A stretch of 64,000 nt of DNA, taken from Salisapilia sapeloensis. Taxonomy: Eukaryota > Oomycota > Peronosporomycetes > Peronosporales > Salisapiliaceae. The notes under the pieces were generated by a model. The model did no database searches, had not been told where the DNA came from, and saw only the letters and a list, made by a program, of their open reading frames with translations. Where the stretch lies: assembly GCA_023334545.1 (NCBI GenBank), contig JAADVB010000006.1, positions 108,051 through 172,050 of the forward strand, given 5' to 3'. The position numbers and the translations under genes are program-made. Positions within the stretch are counted from its first letter, which is position 1; every line of letters starts with the position of its first letter. Below, piece by piece: positions 33,248 through 43,430 of the stretch.

Positions 33248-34762
33248 CTATAGGTACGTTCGTTGCGTGTCATTAGACGTACCGGTGATAGAGTCAATGA
33301 CAGCCGTGAGAGGCGATTGCGTATCATCGGAGGGAGGCATCGGTGCGGCATTGTTCGTTGCCGATTGGTCTACTACGACTTGCACGTCCATCTCTTCTAG
33401 AATCTCCATCATCGCTAGCCATACTTCTGACTGGATTAAAGAGAATTTGCGCGAATCGAGTTCATCCGTGTATGAGTAGACTCGAATGACAAAAAGTTCT
33501 TCCATCGCGACAAAGAAGAATCGGTCCCACTTTTCGTTATGCCGCACGTCGGAAGCATTCTCTTCATGAGATGTTAAACCGACATGGAGCGACTGTAGCA
33601 TATGTTCTAGTTTGTGTAGACAATCGCGCAGCTTGTCTACTGGTGTTGTACTCGCCACACGGACACGTAGGTCAATGTCACGTTTCGGTCGCTGCGTAAA
33701 GTTGATCATTGGCTTGTACAGAAAGAAGCTGTTAGGCACATAGAGCGTTGTCCCGTCCGTAGTCACCACCGTCGTGTACCTTAGCGTCACGCGATGGACG
33801 AAGCCGTCTGCATCACCGATCTGGATGAAGTCATCGATTTTGAATTGGGCATTGAATGCTAGGAAGAGACCGCCAATAACGTTGTGGAAGGATGGAACGA
33901 AGCCAAGGCCGATGGCGAGACCGATGACTGCCAACACCGAATATCGCAATGTCGGACTGTCTCCAAGAGCAGACCGATAGATGATTAGCGCAATGATAAG
34001 GAGAACTGTGAGTCGTAAGATCTAGAGCAGAGCGACTGAATAGAATGTATTGTTGTGGATAGGAAGTATACGTACTTTGACAGATTCAGAGATGACCATG
34101 CGTTTGGAGAAGTCGCCATGAGGACCAGCAAAGCGTCGAACGGCGATCTAGTGATAGATCTTGTCATTTACCATTGTGGCAAGTATAATGCACTAGCTAG
34201 ACGTACGCTTTCGACGACATTAAAGAGCGAGTAGAGCCAAATGAGGAAGAAGACACCCCATGTGTACCATGGGAAGTGGCACAGGAATTTATTAAACTGA
34301 GCAATACGCAAAGCTCCACACACAAGAGACACGGAGATGAAGTAGGCAGTTGATTCGGAGCAAAAGGTTCGAAACTCTTCAGCCGTTCTATCATGTCATT
34401 AGTCTTCATAAAGGATTTTGCATATATATTCCATTCTACTAGACATACTCTCGCACGAATGGAAGCTTTGTAAAGACAAAGATGACAAGTCGAACTAGAA
34501 CTCTTGGTAGGAACGTTGCAAAGAATATTAGTACAGCAGCAGTTGCCAGCTTTGCAGCTTGTGCACAGGTCCACCACGACGAGAGACACTTGACCGGGAT
34601 ACACTCCCTTGTGCAATCTTCAGGAAGACAATCATCATCATCCTTCTTCCCAGAGACCACACCCGTCAATAGAGTGAATTGCAGGTAAAAGAGTGCATTC
34701 AAGACGTAGTTGAATGGTAGATAACGGCCATGTCGACTGCTAGGACCACGTACGATATTCAT
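33248..34762 (-). CDS. MscS-like mechanosensitive ion channel
   Basis: Minus-strand exons 34762-34449, 34387-34207, 34147-34076 and 34021-33248 (introns 61, 59 and 54 bp), 446 aa. Hydrophobic segments: YVLNALFYLQFTLLTGVV, AKLATAAVLIFFATFLPRVL, TAYFISVSLVCGALRIAQF, WGVFFLIWLYSLFNVV, LTVLLIIALIIYRSAL and the pore-lining SVLAVIGLAIGLGFVPSFHN, then the MscS beta domain FLAFNAQFKIDDFIQIGDAD ... TTLYVPNSFFLYKPMINFT. This fits the eukaryotic MSL class (plants, fungi, protists), six helices with the MscS core C-terminal. The first loop is rich in Asp and Cys (DDDDCLPEDCTRECIPVKC), probably disulfide-bonded outside the cytosol. Start codons of this gene and the HAD phosphatase are 65 bp apart. Confidence 0.88.
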
Positions 34763-34827
34763 GTCCGAATAACTTGTCCTGGAACCTCCAAAAGTTGATA
34801 CCACGAGGGGCTCATCATCAGATTTGG

Positions 34828-35742
34828 ATGCAATCGAATATGTCAAGTGGAGATGCACGTGTACTCGTTATATTCGACTATGACTGGTCTCTCGTGAACT
34901 CTAATTCAGACACGTACATCTTTGAAAAGCTTTATCCGTCTCTGATGGATCGTGTTGAAGCGTATCAGCAAAGTCCGGCGTATGGATGGACTCAGCTTAT
35001 GGATGACCTCTTGCATGCGATGGCAAAGGAGAAACCAGATATTACGATTGCAGAAATTAGAAAGACATTGGGGAATATACCCATTCAAGAGGGGATGCTC
35101 GATGCTCTGCGAATGGCTGTGGCTGACTATGGCGCATGTGTGAAAATCATAAGCGATGCCAATACTTTCTACATCGAAAGCATGCTGGAGCTTAATTATC
35201 TTGAAAACTATGTGAGTGAAATCTTCACGAACGAGTCGGAGGTTGTCGACGATGGGAAGAGGCTAACAGTCCGTCCGTTCCATGCGTCTCGTTATGAAAA
35301 ACCACACTCCTGTCCATACTGTCCGTCGAACATGTGCAAAGGTACGTTTCGTACTTTATATCCGCATCTTTGACGGAGTAACGATGCATGTAGGCATGAT
35401 TATTGATGAGCTTCTGGAGAAGGACAACTTTTCTAAAGTAGTGTACGTGGGGGATGGTCGAGGTGACTTCTGTCCAGCTACGAGACTTTCCAGGTAATTT
35501 ACATTGCTTCTATCTCTTTTGGTTCTTTATTAATTTCAAGGTATATATGTCTTTACAGTAATGATATTGTGCTTGCTCGTGGGAATGATCCAAATGGACG
35601 AAGCTTTGGCTTGCTCAAATCGATCAATCGTCATTCTGATCTTGTCAAAGCCGAGGTCCGAGTCTGGCAATCTGGGACAGATATCTATAACAACTTTCGA
35701 GACATCTTTCAGTCTCCAAGCCTCACTACCGATTGTGCGTAA
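34828..35742 (+). CDS. PHOSPHO1/2-type HAD phosphatase
   Basis: Exons 34828-35341, 35394-35493 and 35559-35742 (introns 52 and 65 bp), 265 aa; a second in-frame ATG at 34840 is equally possible. The HAD nucleophile motif is VIFDYDWSLVNSNSDTYI (DxDxS), motif II KIISDANTFYI and motif III VVYVGDGRGDFCPATRLS. The family-specific Cys signature CPYCPSNMCKG is complete, split by intron 1 after CK. Members dephosphorylate phosphocholine/phosphoethanolamine (PHOSPHO1) or pyridoxal phosphate (PHOSPHO2); which one applies here cannot be told. The common DFDxT is DYDWS here, a conservative change. Confidence 0.92.
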
Positions 35743-35935
35743 AACACTAATACAAGGTCCATTTCCTCCATTTATTGTATGCATAAACGCAGTATCCAAG
35801 CTTGCGTGTCTTCTAGGAAGTCAGTTGGAAAGTTGGACCATAATGTACCACTTTGTACCATATAGACTGGTACTTTTTGACAACGAATTTTAAAAAAGGA
35901 GGATCGAGGGTCCAGTGGTGTGGATTGGAGCCGTC

Positions 35936-36571
35936 ATGAGGACATCTACTCCACCAGCACGTCCGATACTAAAGAGTAATAAGAGTGCCAACAGTAGCTC
36001 TTCGGTCCAGAGCCAGTCGGCGTCGAGTGATGCTACAGCACATCAAATTACGATCCCATCGGAGCCTCATGCTAAACGACATGTGCGATTCTCTCCTTAT
36101 GCGAAGAAAACTGGACCTAGTGATGATTTGGCCGCTGCAGCTTTATCTACACGACCATCTCCAGTAGAGAAGCGCATTCTACGGTTCGTAGTTTCTTTCC
36201 ATTTTCTCTCTACTCCAAACTGACATTGATGCAGTCGAAAACGCGAATTGGACCTCATGCGTAAACTTCACCAAGCTGCTCAACACCATTCCCGAGGTCT
36301 CACGGACAGATTTGCAGAAACAGTGAAAGAACACTTGGGTCCTCTTGGACCGTGGAAGCGGTGGACGAGACTATGGGGTTCATCAGTGAATACAAAGACA
36401 GATAGTGACGACGCCTCGACCCCAAATCGAAGACGTCGTCAGATTGAGTGGAAGTCAGCTAGGGAGATGGAGTGCGATAGAATAATGAGATTGCCGACAA
36501 AGGCATTGCCCTCGCCTCGACTGGCAAAAACGCAAGTCCCGCCATCTACATGCGTCTCGCCAAACACGTGA
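35936..36571 (+). CDS. Hypothetical basic protein with an RHVRF motif, 194 aa
   Basis: Exons 35936-36183 and 36235-36571 (51-bp intron with a GTTCGT donor). The N-terminus is Ser/Pro-rich (MRTSTPPARPILKSNKSANS); residues 51-60 read AKRHVRFSPY, which fits the RVxF-type PP1-docking pattern (basic, x, V, x, F). A helical block follows (ELDLMRKLHQAAQHHSRGLT) and a basic C-terminus (NRRRRQIEWKSAREMECDRI). No domain family recognised. The same RHVRF pentapeptide occurs in another unknown protein at 45205-45969. Splicing is supported by continuity of the helical block (KRILRRKRELDLM). Confidence 0.65.
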
Positions 36572-36903
36572 CGTGAATCTGATCCAGTTTCATTCTTCGT
36601 ATAGTATTTACGTTGGGAGTTTTGGATACAACGAGCCGTGTTGTGAGAATATCTCTCTACAGTTTAAAGTGCCAATTAACAGTTGCTTTCTCCAAACGAG
36701 GTACTCTTATCCTGGTGTATGCTAAAGCTTGCAGCTACAAATTCAAAAATTTGTGAAAAGAGAGATGGACATGTTACGAATCGAGTATGATAGCTAGAGC
36801 AAACGAAAAGGTGATAATGAAGTAGACTTGAAACTTGATCGTGCTTTATCCAGTTCATTTAAAACACTGTGGACTGTGCAAAGGTCACACGAAGCAGGTC
36901 GTC
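36572..36903. other. Convergent intergenic region
   Basis: 3' flanks of the RHVRF protein and the CAP protein. No open frame with support; nothing notable seen. Confidence 0.4.
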
Positions 36904-37464
36904 TCACGATAGAGTAGGCGTATCTTCTGTTGTTCTTGGGTCTACGACATACATGGGTCCCAACCAAGTACAATCGTGTGACATGATTATTACCCAGTAA
37001 TGCGAACCTCTGTTCGGTTTGAATGCAACACCCATGTGGTCCAATCTATCATCAAGAATGTGTCTAGACTCTTTGAACCAGTTGAAAGTTTGATCTCGAC
37101 ATTCCTTTCTTTCCAAAGTATCCCGTTTTCCTTTGCATGGGACACGGACTTGGTATTGGTAAGTCAGTTTGCACGAGTGGTAACTATGTATCGCCAAGCG
37201 ATCACGGGCACTCTTTTTTGCAGGCTGTAGACTCTTGTTTTTAGACGCATCAATCACTGTATCATTAGCGGCGGCAAAATGTGCTTCGTCCGTGCGCAGT
37301 GACTCCACATTGTTTGAAATTCGATAGTTGTTGATTCGATGGTACATGTCTTCGACAGGAAGATCCCGCACAATGTATGGGGGAGGTGTGGCTCTGCAGA
37401 TAGATAGGCATGTAATCAAGGTAGCTGCCATGAGAGAAAGGCGAAGTAGGCGAAAGCAAGTCAT
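36904..37464 (-). CDS. Secreted CAP/SCP-superfamily protein
   Basis: Single exon, 186 aa. The first 25 residues (MTCFRLLRLSLMAATLITCL) form a clear signal peptide ending near CRA-TPPP. The C-terminal half resembles the CAP (cysteine-rich secretory/PR-1) fold: HMGVAFKPNRGSHYWVIIMS corresponds to the conserved late strand pair (GxGxAxxxxxGxYYW...), and YHRINNYRISNNVESLRTDE to its first helix. Six cysteines follow the signal peptide, suggesting disulfides. The classic His-Glu pocket is not obvious, and helix 2 sequence is unusual, so this is a divergent member. In plant-associated oomycetes CAP proteins are secreted and often variable; any virulence role is inference. Confidence 0.7.
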   Translation of the reverse strand: MTCFRLLRLSLMAATLITCLSICRATPPPYIVRDLPVEDMYHRINNYRISNNVESLRTDEAHFAAANDTVIDASKNKSLQPAKKSARDRLAIHSYHSCKLTYQYQVRVPCKGKRDTLERKECRDQTFNWFKESRHILDDRLDHMGVAFKPNRGSHYWVIIMSHDCTWLGPMYVVDPRTTEDTPTLS

Positions 37465-37856
37465 TTCACAAGTAAATGCTACTGCTGAGTAGAAGAATGT
37501 GCGTGTAGTCGTTCAACTTCCTTGGGACTAGCGGACAAGGTCGAGAATGCAGAAAGAACAAAGTAGAGCATTGCGATGTCGAACTCGACCTCGGATTACC
37601 ACGTGACTTGTTTTATATAGCTCGCCATTGGGTATACCTTCTATTCGAAAGATTCTTTGATATATTTTTAGTGGAGCCATTACATTACTTTTTTGTAGTA
37701 ATCTAGGTTCTATTCATGAAGTGAATCAGCTTTCCATCGATGTCACTATGCACAGAAAGCTTGGATATTTAGCCCGACAGAGTACATCATTACAACGATC
37801 ATAGAGCACAATCAGGCTGTGTCCGCGCGGAATGTCGATTCGGCAAATTTAAAGAT
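37465..37856. other. Intergenic region upstream of the CAP gene
   Basis: AT-rich, with T-runs around 37660-37700. It contains the CAP gene promoter and possibly the 3' end of the reading frame that stops at 37857. No further gene seen. Confidence 0.4.
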
Positions 37857-38256
37857 TCACTTTTTGGAAGTCTGTTTATCATAATCAAATCGGGCAAATC
37901 CACGTTCGTTAAAACTTGTCAATTGTATTTTACCACTTGCCGTTGGAAACCCAACGAAACACTCCAATACAACTTTCCCTTCTAAAAGAAATACATAAGC
38001 GAGTGTTCTGTACTGCCGATGAAGATGTGGCTTTATTTTCTTGGTATATCTTTTTTTTCGTCTTTGATACAATGAGGCGGAAACCATCTTCGAGAAGATT
38101 TCCAGTCACGCCTGGTGCTCGAAATTTGCAGATTTGAAAAAGTGCGCGAAAGACTTGGAGAGCTCTTCGCTTTACTTGCGCTATTGAGCTCTTCGATATT
38201 ATTTCGGAACATACATAGTACAGTGTTAGACGAAATAATCCAGCGATATATGTGAC
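37857..38256 (-). CDS. Orphan spliced reading frame, gene fragment of unknown family
   Basis: Minus-strand frame 38256-38071 joins 38012-37857 over a 58-bp intron (gtatca...cggcag), both phase 0, giving about 113 residues: VTYIAGLFRLTLYYVCSEII, then KSSIAQVKRRALQVFRALFQ, CKFRAPGVTGNLLEDGFRLI and after the splice YRTLAYVFLLEGKVVLECFV ... FARFDYDKQTSKK. The composition and the in-phase intron look like true coding sequence. The frame is closed by TGA immediately upstream of 38256 and no ATG starts it, so a 5' exon is missing or the gene is truncated. One arm of an inverted duplication (38171-38193) lies inside. No family recognised. Confidence 0.45.
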
Positions 38257-38310
38257 TCACACTGTACGCCGTCCCAGTAAAGTAGCAAAGAGCTCAATAG
38301 CGCAAGTAAA
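38171..38310. repeat. 23-bp perfect inverted repeat with nested palindromic pieces
   Basis: TTTACTTGCGCTATTGAGCT (plus CTT) at 38171-38193 is repeated exactly in inverse at 38288-38310; allowing two mismatches the arms reach 29 bp. Inside lie smaller inverted pairs: ATTATTTCG (about 38197) with CGAAATAAT (about 38231), and GTACAGTGT with ACACTGTAC. The segment could fold as a branched hairpin. Read outward on opposite strands both arms encode KSSIAQV. Confidence 0.75.
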
Positions 38311-38407
38311 TCGAATGACACTTCAACCTGGACTTCCGACAATCAACTACGATACGCTCGACATTATGCCCCACGGAACCATGACAGAGGAATGGAAAGG
38401 TGAATAG
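38219..38407 (+). CDS. Orphan reading frame, mirror copy partner of the minus-strand fragment
   Basis: Open from 38219 (just after ACATAG, a possible 3' splice site) to TAG at 38405-38407, 62 residues: YSVRRNNPAIYVTHTVRRPS, KVAKSSIAQVNRMTLQPGLP and TINYDTLDIMPHGTMTEEWK. The central KSSIAQV(N)R equals the minus-strand KSSIAQV(K)R because of the inverted repeat. The first ATG, 38315, would give only 30 residues. It overlaps the minus-strand fragment by 38 bp. It may be a relic of an inverted duplication rather than a working exon. Confidence 0.3.
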   Translation, partial: YSVRRNNPAIYVTHTVRRPSKVAKSSIAQVNRMTLQPGLPTINYDTLDIMPHGTMTEEWKGE

Positions 38408-39409
38408 TGATGTAGGAGTAGGAAGAAGCGGCAAAGACTCAGGCATTGATTCCTATTACAATTTTTACATGTTTTTTCATAACGCCTAATGTTCCTTTCT
38501 TAATACCCGATTATCCGTAAAACGAACGCAGCCTTAGTCATACAAGCACTTTGAAGCTTTAACCTGAGTTGAGATACTCTCGCTATGCTTAGGATGAAAC
38601 TGTACGCTCGAAGTTTCCACGTTGCAGACCAGATTTCCAAACTTGGAGCGCGCAAACACGCTCCAGCAAAGACTAGATGGGAGAAGAGTTTTCGTCATCT
38701 ATCTGACGCTAGCAACTCCTAGTAGAGTCTTATTCTATTGCGTGTATATCGTCGACCATGAAATGCAATGCTAAAACTCGTGATGCGCAACCCGATCCTC
38801 TGGAATTTTGACGTGAAAAGACCCTTCACAGCGCGGTGTCACGCATTGTTTAGGTGCAAACATGTTTATAACAAATCTAACAGTGTTCGCGTTCTCAAGT
38901 ACATGCATCCAAAGTCAATGTCAAAGCTATTCAGTCGTTTCAAAGCCAACATTTTCTCATGCAAAAGCTTTCGAGTCTACTAGATGAAAGCACCTCCTGT
39001 AGTTGGTAATCTATCTTAAGAAAACACGCGTGCTTGGACAATTTGTTTCTTACACAGTATTTTAACAGCGATTATCAGGCGCATGTCACGAAATCTTGAA
39101 CACGGACTACTCGCAGCACACGCTTCGTCATCACACCTCTAGCATCATGTCTCGATCGGATTGCTTCCATCTTGACGATAGTTTGCTCAATCCTACGCCA
39201 ACGCAGCGTCTCGTACGTTCTTGTGGAAACTAAGCACTTCAACTTGTCTGCTACAACAAACACACGCCGAAACACCCAAGTAGATTTCTACTCTTGACGT
39301 TTGTATACCACTGAAAGTACGCGTGCCTCTTCCCAGCGTACGAATATAGCTCATAATCGCATTTGCTTCCTCCAGCACAAGTTGCTTCCTTCTACCGTAT
39401 ACCAAAACC
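38408..39409. other. Gene-poor 1-kb region upstream of isocitrate lyase
   Basis: No supported gene on either strand; a 71-codon plus-strand frame at 38768-38983 shows no motif or splice sites. The last 200 bp presumably hold the ICL promoter and 5' UTR. Larger than most gaps in this compact window. Confidence 0.4.
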
Positions 39410-41026
39410 ATGGCGCCAACGAACCGCATTCAACAGCTCGATGCACACCTCCAGCAGCGTGTGCATGAAGAAACGAGCTTCAAACAGCGTGTCCAGGAGA
39501 CGCAAGCGTTCCTGAACGATTCGCGTTTCCAGCACGTGACCCGCCCGTATGGCGCGGAAGATGTCGTCAAGCTCCAAGGTACTGTGACTGGCGCATCGCC
39601 AGCTAGTTGCCAACAAGCTCGCAAGCTCTATAAGATGCTACGGGAGCTACAGTCGCAAGGCAAGTGCAGTCACACGTTTGGTGCATTGGATCCGATCCAG
39701 GTGACGCAAATGGCCGAGAGCTTGTCAACGGTCTACGTGAGTGGATGGCAGTCGTCGTCTACGGCCGCAACTTCGAATGAACCAGGCCCAGACGTTGCAG
39801 ACTACCCGTACGACACGGTGCCAAACAAGGTGGACCAGCTTTTCCGTGCGCAGCTCTTCCACGACCGGAAGCAGTATGAAGCTCGTCGACGTATGACTGC
39901 GGACCAGCGCAAGCATACGCCTGCGGTGGATTACTTGCGTCCGATTATCGCGGATGCCGATACGGGCCACGGTGGTCTGACGGCCGTGATGAAACTCACG
40001 AAGATGTTTATTGAGCGCGGTGCGGCAGGTATTCACATTGAAGACCAGAAGCCTGGTACGAAGAAGTGTGGTCATTTGGGCGGCAAGGTTCTCGTGTCCA
40101 CGCAGGAGCACATCCAGCGTCTCATTGCCGCTCGTCTGCAGGCTGATGTCATGGGCTCCCCGTTGGTGCTCGTTGCGCGTACGGATGCGGAGGCTGCGAC
40201 GTTTTTGGACAACAACATTGACGGCCGAGACCATCCGTTCATCCTTGGTGCGACCAACCTGAATGTCGAACCCTACTGCGACTCGTCTGTGTCTCGCAGC
40301 AGTGACGACTGGGATGACCGTGCGAAGTGCATGACGTACCCGGAGGCTGTGCGTGCGAAATTGAGCAAGTCGAACCGCAATGACAAGAAGGAAGCGCTGC
40401 ACAAGTGGAACTCGCAGTGCATGAGCTTGAACATCCATGAGATGAAGGCTCTGTCGAAGAAGCTGGGCGCTGAAGTACCGTTCGATTGGGAACTCGCGCG
40501 TACGGTGGAAGGATACTACCGTATTCGCAACGGTGTCGACTTCTGTATCGCTCGTGGCCAAGCTTACGGCAAGTACGCCGACATGATTTGGATGGAAACT
40601 GCTAAGCCTGGCGTTCCGTTAGCGCGTACGTTTGCTGACGGTGTCAAGTCCGCTCTGCCGCATCAGATGCTGGCGTACAACCTATCTCCGTCGTTCAATT
40701 GGGACGCAGCGGATATGAGCGACCAGGAGATTCGTACGTTTATCGATGATCTCGGTCGAATGGGCTACTGCTGGCAGTTCATCACGCTCGCTGGCTTCCA
40801 CAGCGATTCCCTCGGCATCACGCGCTTCGCTCGTGATTATGCGGACCGGAAGATGCTGGCGTACGTGGAAACTATTCAGCGTGCGGAACGAAAGGACAAT
40901 GTCGAGACGCTCAAGCACCAAGGATGGTCTGGCACGGAGTACGTGGATGCGATGCAGAATACGGTAACGAGCGGTCTATCGTCGACGAATACGATGGGCA
41001 ACGGTGTGACTGAGAGTCAATTCTAA
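39410..41026 (+). CDS. ICL1: Isocitrate lyase
   Basis: Splits isocitrate to glyoxylate and succinate in the glyoxylate cycle, letting cells grow on fatty acids or acetate. Single exon, 538 aa, usual eukaryotic length. Active-site motif KKCGHLGG (catalytic Cys) near residue 225 within [32 protein letters not shown] binds Mg; [11 protein letters not shown] and [16 protein letters not shown] are typical. It ends TESQF, not a PTS1 tripeptide, so peroxisomal import by PTS1 is unlikely; a cytosolic or mitochondrial place is possible. Codon use is richer in GC-ending codons than its neighbours, as in highly expressed genes. Confidence 0.97.
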   Translation: MAPTNRIQQLDAHLQQRVHEETSFKQRVQETQAFLNDSRFQHVTRPYGAEDVVKLQGTVTGASPASCQQARKLYKMLRELQSQGKCSHTFGALDPIQVTQMAESLSTVYVSGWQSSSTAATSNEPGPDVADYPYDTVPNKVDQLFRAQLFHDRKQYEARRRMTADQRKHTPAVDYLRPIIADADTGHGGLTAVMKLTKMFIERGAAGIHIEDQKPGTKKCGHLGGKVLVSTQEHIQRLIAARLQADVMGSPLVLVARTDAEAATFLDNNIDGRDHPFILGATNLNVEPYCDSSVSRSSDDWDDRAKCMTYPEAVRAKLSKSNRNDKKEALHKWNSQCMSLNIHEMKALSKKLGAEVPFDWELARTVEGYYRIRNGVDFCIARGQAYGKYADMIWMETAKPGVPLARTFADGVKSALPHQMLAYNLSPSFNWDAADMSDQEIRTFIDDLGRMGYCWQFITLAGFHSDSLGITRFARDYADRKMLAYVETIQRAERKDNVETLKHQGWSGTEYVDAMQNTVTSGLSSTNTMGNGVTESQF

Positions 41027-41096
41027 AGAGTAGAAAACAATACATGCCGTTACTTTGAAAAAAAGAGAGATGGGAGTCTATGACAGATTAGCAAAG

Positions 41097-41768
41097 CTAC
41101 AAGAGTCCGCAGTCGGTGATCTTGATATCGGTCAATGGTTTGCCTCGAACGCAGTAGACGGCTTCAGCAGCCTTCAGCACGTCCTGTCCTTCAACGATCT
41201 TTCCAAAGGCGACGTTGCGGCCATTTAAATGTGGCAAAGGTGCCAACGAGATGAAGAATTGGGATGCGTTGCGATCCACGCCTTCGTTGGCCATGCCGAC
41301 GACACCTGGCTCGGAGAATTGGAGGCAAAAGTTTTCGTCGTCAAAGAACCGTTCGTTTTCTTCCAATGCCGCATGTCCACCCGTTCCATCGCCATGGAGA
41401 ACGTCACCGCCCATGAGGTAAGCACCTTTGCGGACCTGATGAAAGTGCGAGTCCTTGTACGAACCTTGTCCTAGAGGAGACTTGAAACCTTCTGCACAGA
41501 GCTTGGTAAAGTTCTCAACAGTCTTAGGTACAACGTCCTGTGCGAGTTCTAAGACGAGTCGCTCGGCATTCGCACCGCCGATGCTCACATCGAGATACGC
41601 TCGCGGACGAGCAGATGCGGGCTCCGGTACGACACTGTCATAGGCTGCAGGAGCACTTTCAGGTGCATTCATCTTCTTCAAAGAGCGATGGAACCATCCC
41701 CATCCGCGAGCACCACCTCGCGTAAAGGTAGATGCACCCTGAAGTACTTGCGTTCGTAGCAAAGTCAT
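41097..41768 (-). CDS. Divergent cyclophilin-type peptidyl-prolyl isomerase, probably mitochondrial
   Basis: Single exon, 223 aa from ATG 41768. The N-terminal 45 residues (MTLLRTQVLQGASTFTRGGA, RGWGWFHRSLKK) are basic, hydroxylated and acid-free, like a mitochondrial presequence. The cyclophilin core runs from AYLDVSIGGANAERLVLELA to DIKITDCGLL with VPKTVENFTKLC, GDGTGGHAAL, FDDENFCLQF and ASQFFISL. Several active-site residues are changed: FHRVI is FHQVR (catalytic Arg to Gln), FMxQGGD is YLMGGD, and WLDG is HLNG. The protein may have weak or no isomerase activity and act as a binding protein. Its start is 103 bp from that of the thioesterase. Confidence 0.9.
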   Translation of the reverse strand: MTLLRTQVLQGASTFTRGGARGWGWFHRSLKKMNAPESAPAAYDSVVPEPASARPRAYLDVSIGGANAERLVLELAQDVVPKTVENFTKLCAEGFKSPLGQGSYKDSHFHQVRKGAYLMGGDVLHGDGTGGHAALEENERFFDDENFCLQFSEPGVVGMANEGVDRNASQFFISLAPLPHLNGRNVAFGKIVEGQDVLKAAEAVYCVRGKPLTDIKITDCGLL

Positions 41769-41871
41769 TTGGATGGTTATTGGATGTTTGGTGGGTATTG
41801 CATCGTACTTAGTGAAAATCGTACTTTGTTGGAGAAACGACCTTGAAGAAGAGGATACGAGAAGGTCAGGG

Positions 41872-43181
41872 ATGGCGACCAAGTGGATGGTGGCTTTGGC
41901 CATGGGCGTGACACTCATCATGCTTTTAATTCAGATCATGGCAATGTATTTAGGTTTCTCGATTCTGTTGGATACAAAGTTGAAAGGACAGGAGGAGAAG
42001 AGTTTGGTGTTTCGTGGGGAGATACAACCTCTGCCGATTGTAATGATGCATGGCATGGGCGATGCTGCAGGACACTCTGGCATGCGAGCGATACAAAAGG
42101 TATGGTTGTAAATGTCGTGTATAGATGAAGCGAGTATATTGACGTTGCTGATGTAGGCAGTTGCCGAGAAGATGGGTACATATGTAGCGAGTATCCAAAT
42201 TGGCGCTTCCGTGGAAGAGGATGTCCGAAATAGTTTCCTACTGACCATGGATGATCAGCTATCTGTCTTTGCTCAAAAGATTAAAGACGTCTCTCTTCTA
42301 CTTTAATTTGTTATTAGATCAATTACTTAGTGTATTGAGCTGCATAGGATCCAAAGCTCGCGAACGGCTTCAATGCGGTGGGATTCTCACAGGTATGTTT
42401 TCTCTTCATCGTCGTCATGCGGTATTGATGGACGTAAATCAGGGTAACTTGCTTATCCGAGGGTACATTGAACGTCATAATGACCCACCCATCCGTGCAT
42501 TTGTGTCCTTTCATGGACCGCTGGCTGGCGTCGGTGCTCTTCCGCAATGTGCACCCACTGCATTCATTTGCAAGGAAGTGAATCGCGTAGGATCATTTCG
42601 ATGCTTCCGTAGTAATCTGGCGTCTCATTCGAATGTCTAGTTGATAGGGAATGCAGTCTACAACGACCAAGTGCAGAGTATCTATTTCTCTCTCTACTTG
42701 CCTCTCGGACGTAAAGTTACCTCTGGATAGGTCACATCGCGCAGGCAAATTACTTTCGAGACCCTCTACGCATCCAGGAATACTTGAAGCATGGTACTTT
42801 ATACTGCATCCAATGCTTCTGCACTCTACTGATACATGCAAAGACAAATTCTTGGTGGACATTAACAATGAGCTCCCTACCACGAATGCGACATATGCAA
42901 ACAACTTTGCGAGCTTAGATAAACTCGTTCTTGTACGTGCGATGAAAGATACGCAGGTGTTTCCCTCGGAATCCGAATGGTTCGGCGCTTACCAAGATGG
43001 CTCGTACGATCATGTGACGAGTTTCAACGAAACGCCATGGTATCTCTACAATTCTTTTGGATTGAAAACGCTTCATCTAGCAAACAAGATCGAATTTCTT
43101 ACGACACCTGGAAACCATCTCCAATTCTCGCTCGACTTTCTCCTGAAGACGCTTGCCAATGCTTTTGTATCGTTGAAATAA
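41872..43181 (+). CDS. PPT1: Palmitoyl-protein thioesterase
   Basis: Removes palmitate from cysteine during lysosomal protein breakdown. Seven exons: 41872-42099, 42157-42288, 42348-42392, 42443-42586, 42641-42677, 42731-42793 and 42844-43181; 328 aa. The N-terminus carries a hydrophobic segment (MVALAMGVTLIMLLIQIMAM) acting as signal anchor. Core: PIVMMHGMGDAAGHSG, the nucleophile GFSQG (reconstituted across intron 3), VSFHGPLAGVGALPQC, AQANYFRDPLRIQEYLKHD, SEWFGAYQDG and the catalytic His in TPGNHLQF. Each splice was checked against the family order (for example NDQVQSHIAQANYFRDP). Intron 2 has an unusual GTCTCT donor. A short 37-nt exon (42641-42677) would be easy to miss automatically. 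Confidence 0.93.
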
Positions 43182-43430
43182 ATCCAAAGAGCGGGAGGAT
43201 GGCGTCAGTCTCTCCCCACTTTACCCACTTCTACATTTTTCATCCGACCACCTTCTCTCCCATTTGAACGTTCCTGAAGATACTTCGCGTCGATCTCAAT
43301 CAGATCAGCGGCAAAAGGTATCTCGAAAGGGTGGAAGGATTCTTTTCGTTCGAAGCTTAGTTCGAGCAGTCGTGTGCTCAGAACGTGTTTTACAGTCGTT
43401 CTGCTACGTCGCCATCCGGTTAAAATCCTG

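Noticed and set aside
38171-38310. Terminal inverted repeats of a DNA transposon or a CRISPR unit
   Set aside because: Only one inverted pair, no target-site duplication found, no transposase, and no regular repeat array.
38768-38983. 71-codon plus-strand frame
   Set aside because: No splice signals, domain or conserved pattern; composition like random sequence.
39725-40561. 278-codon minus-strand frame
   Set aside because: Antisense shadow of isocitrate lyase; His/Arg/Val-biased with no motif.
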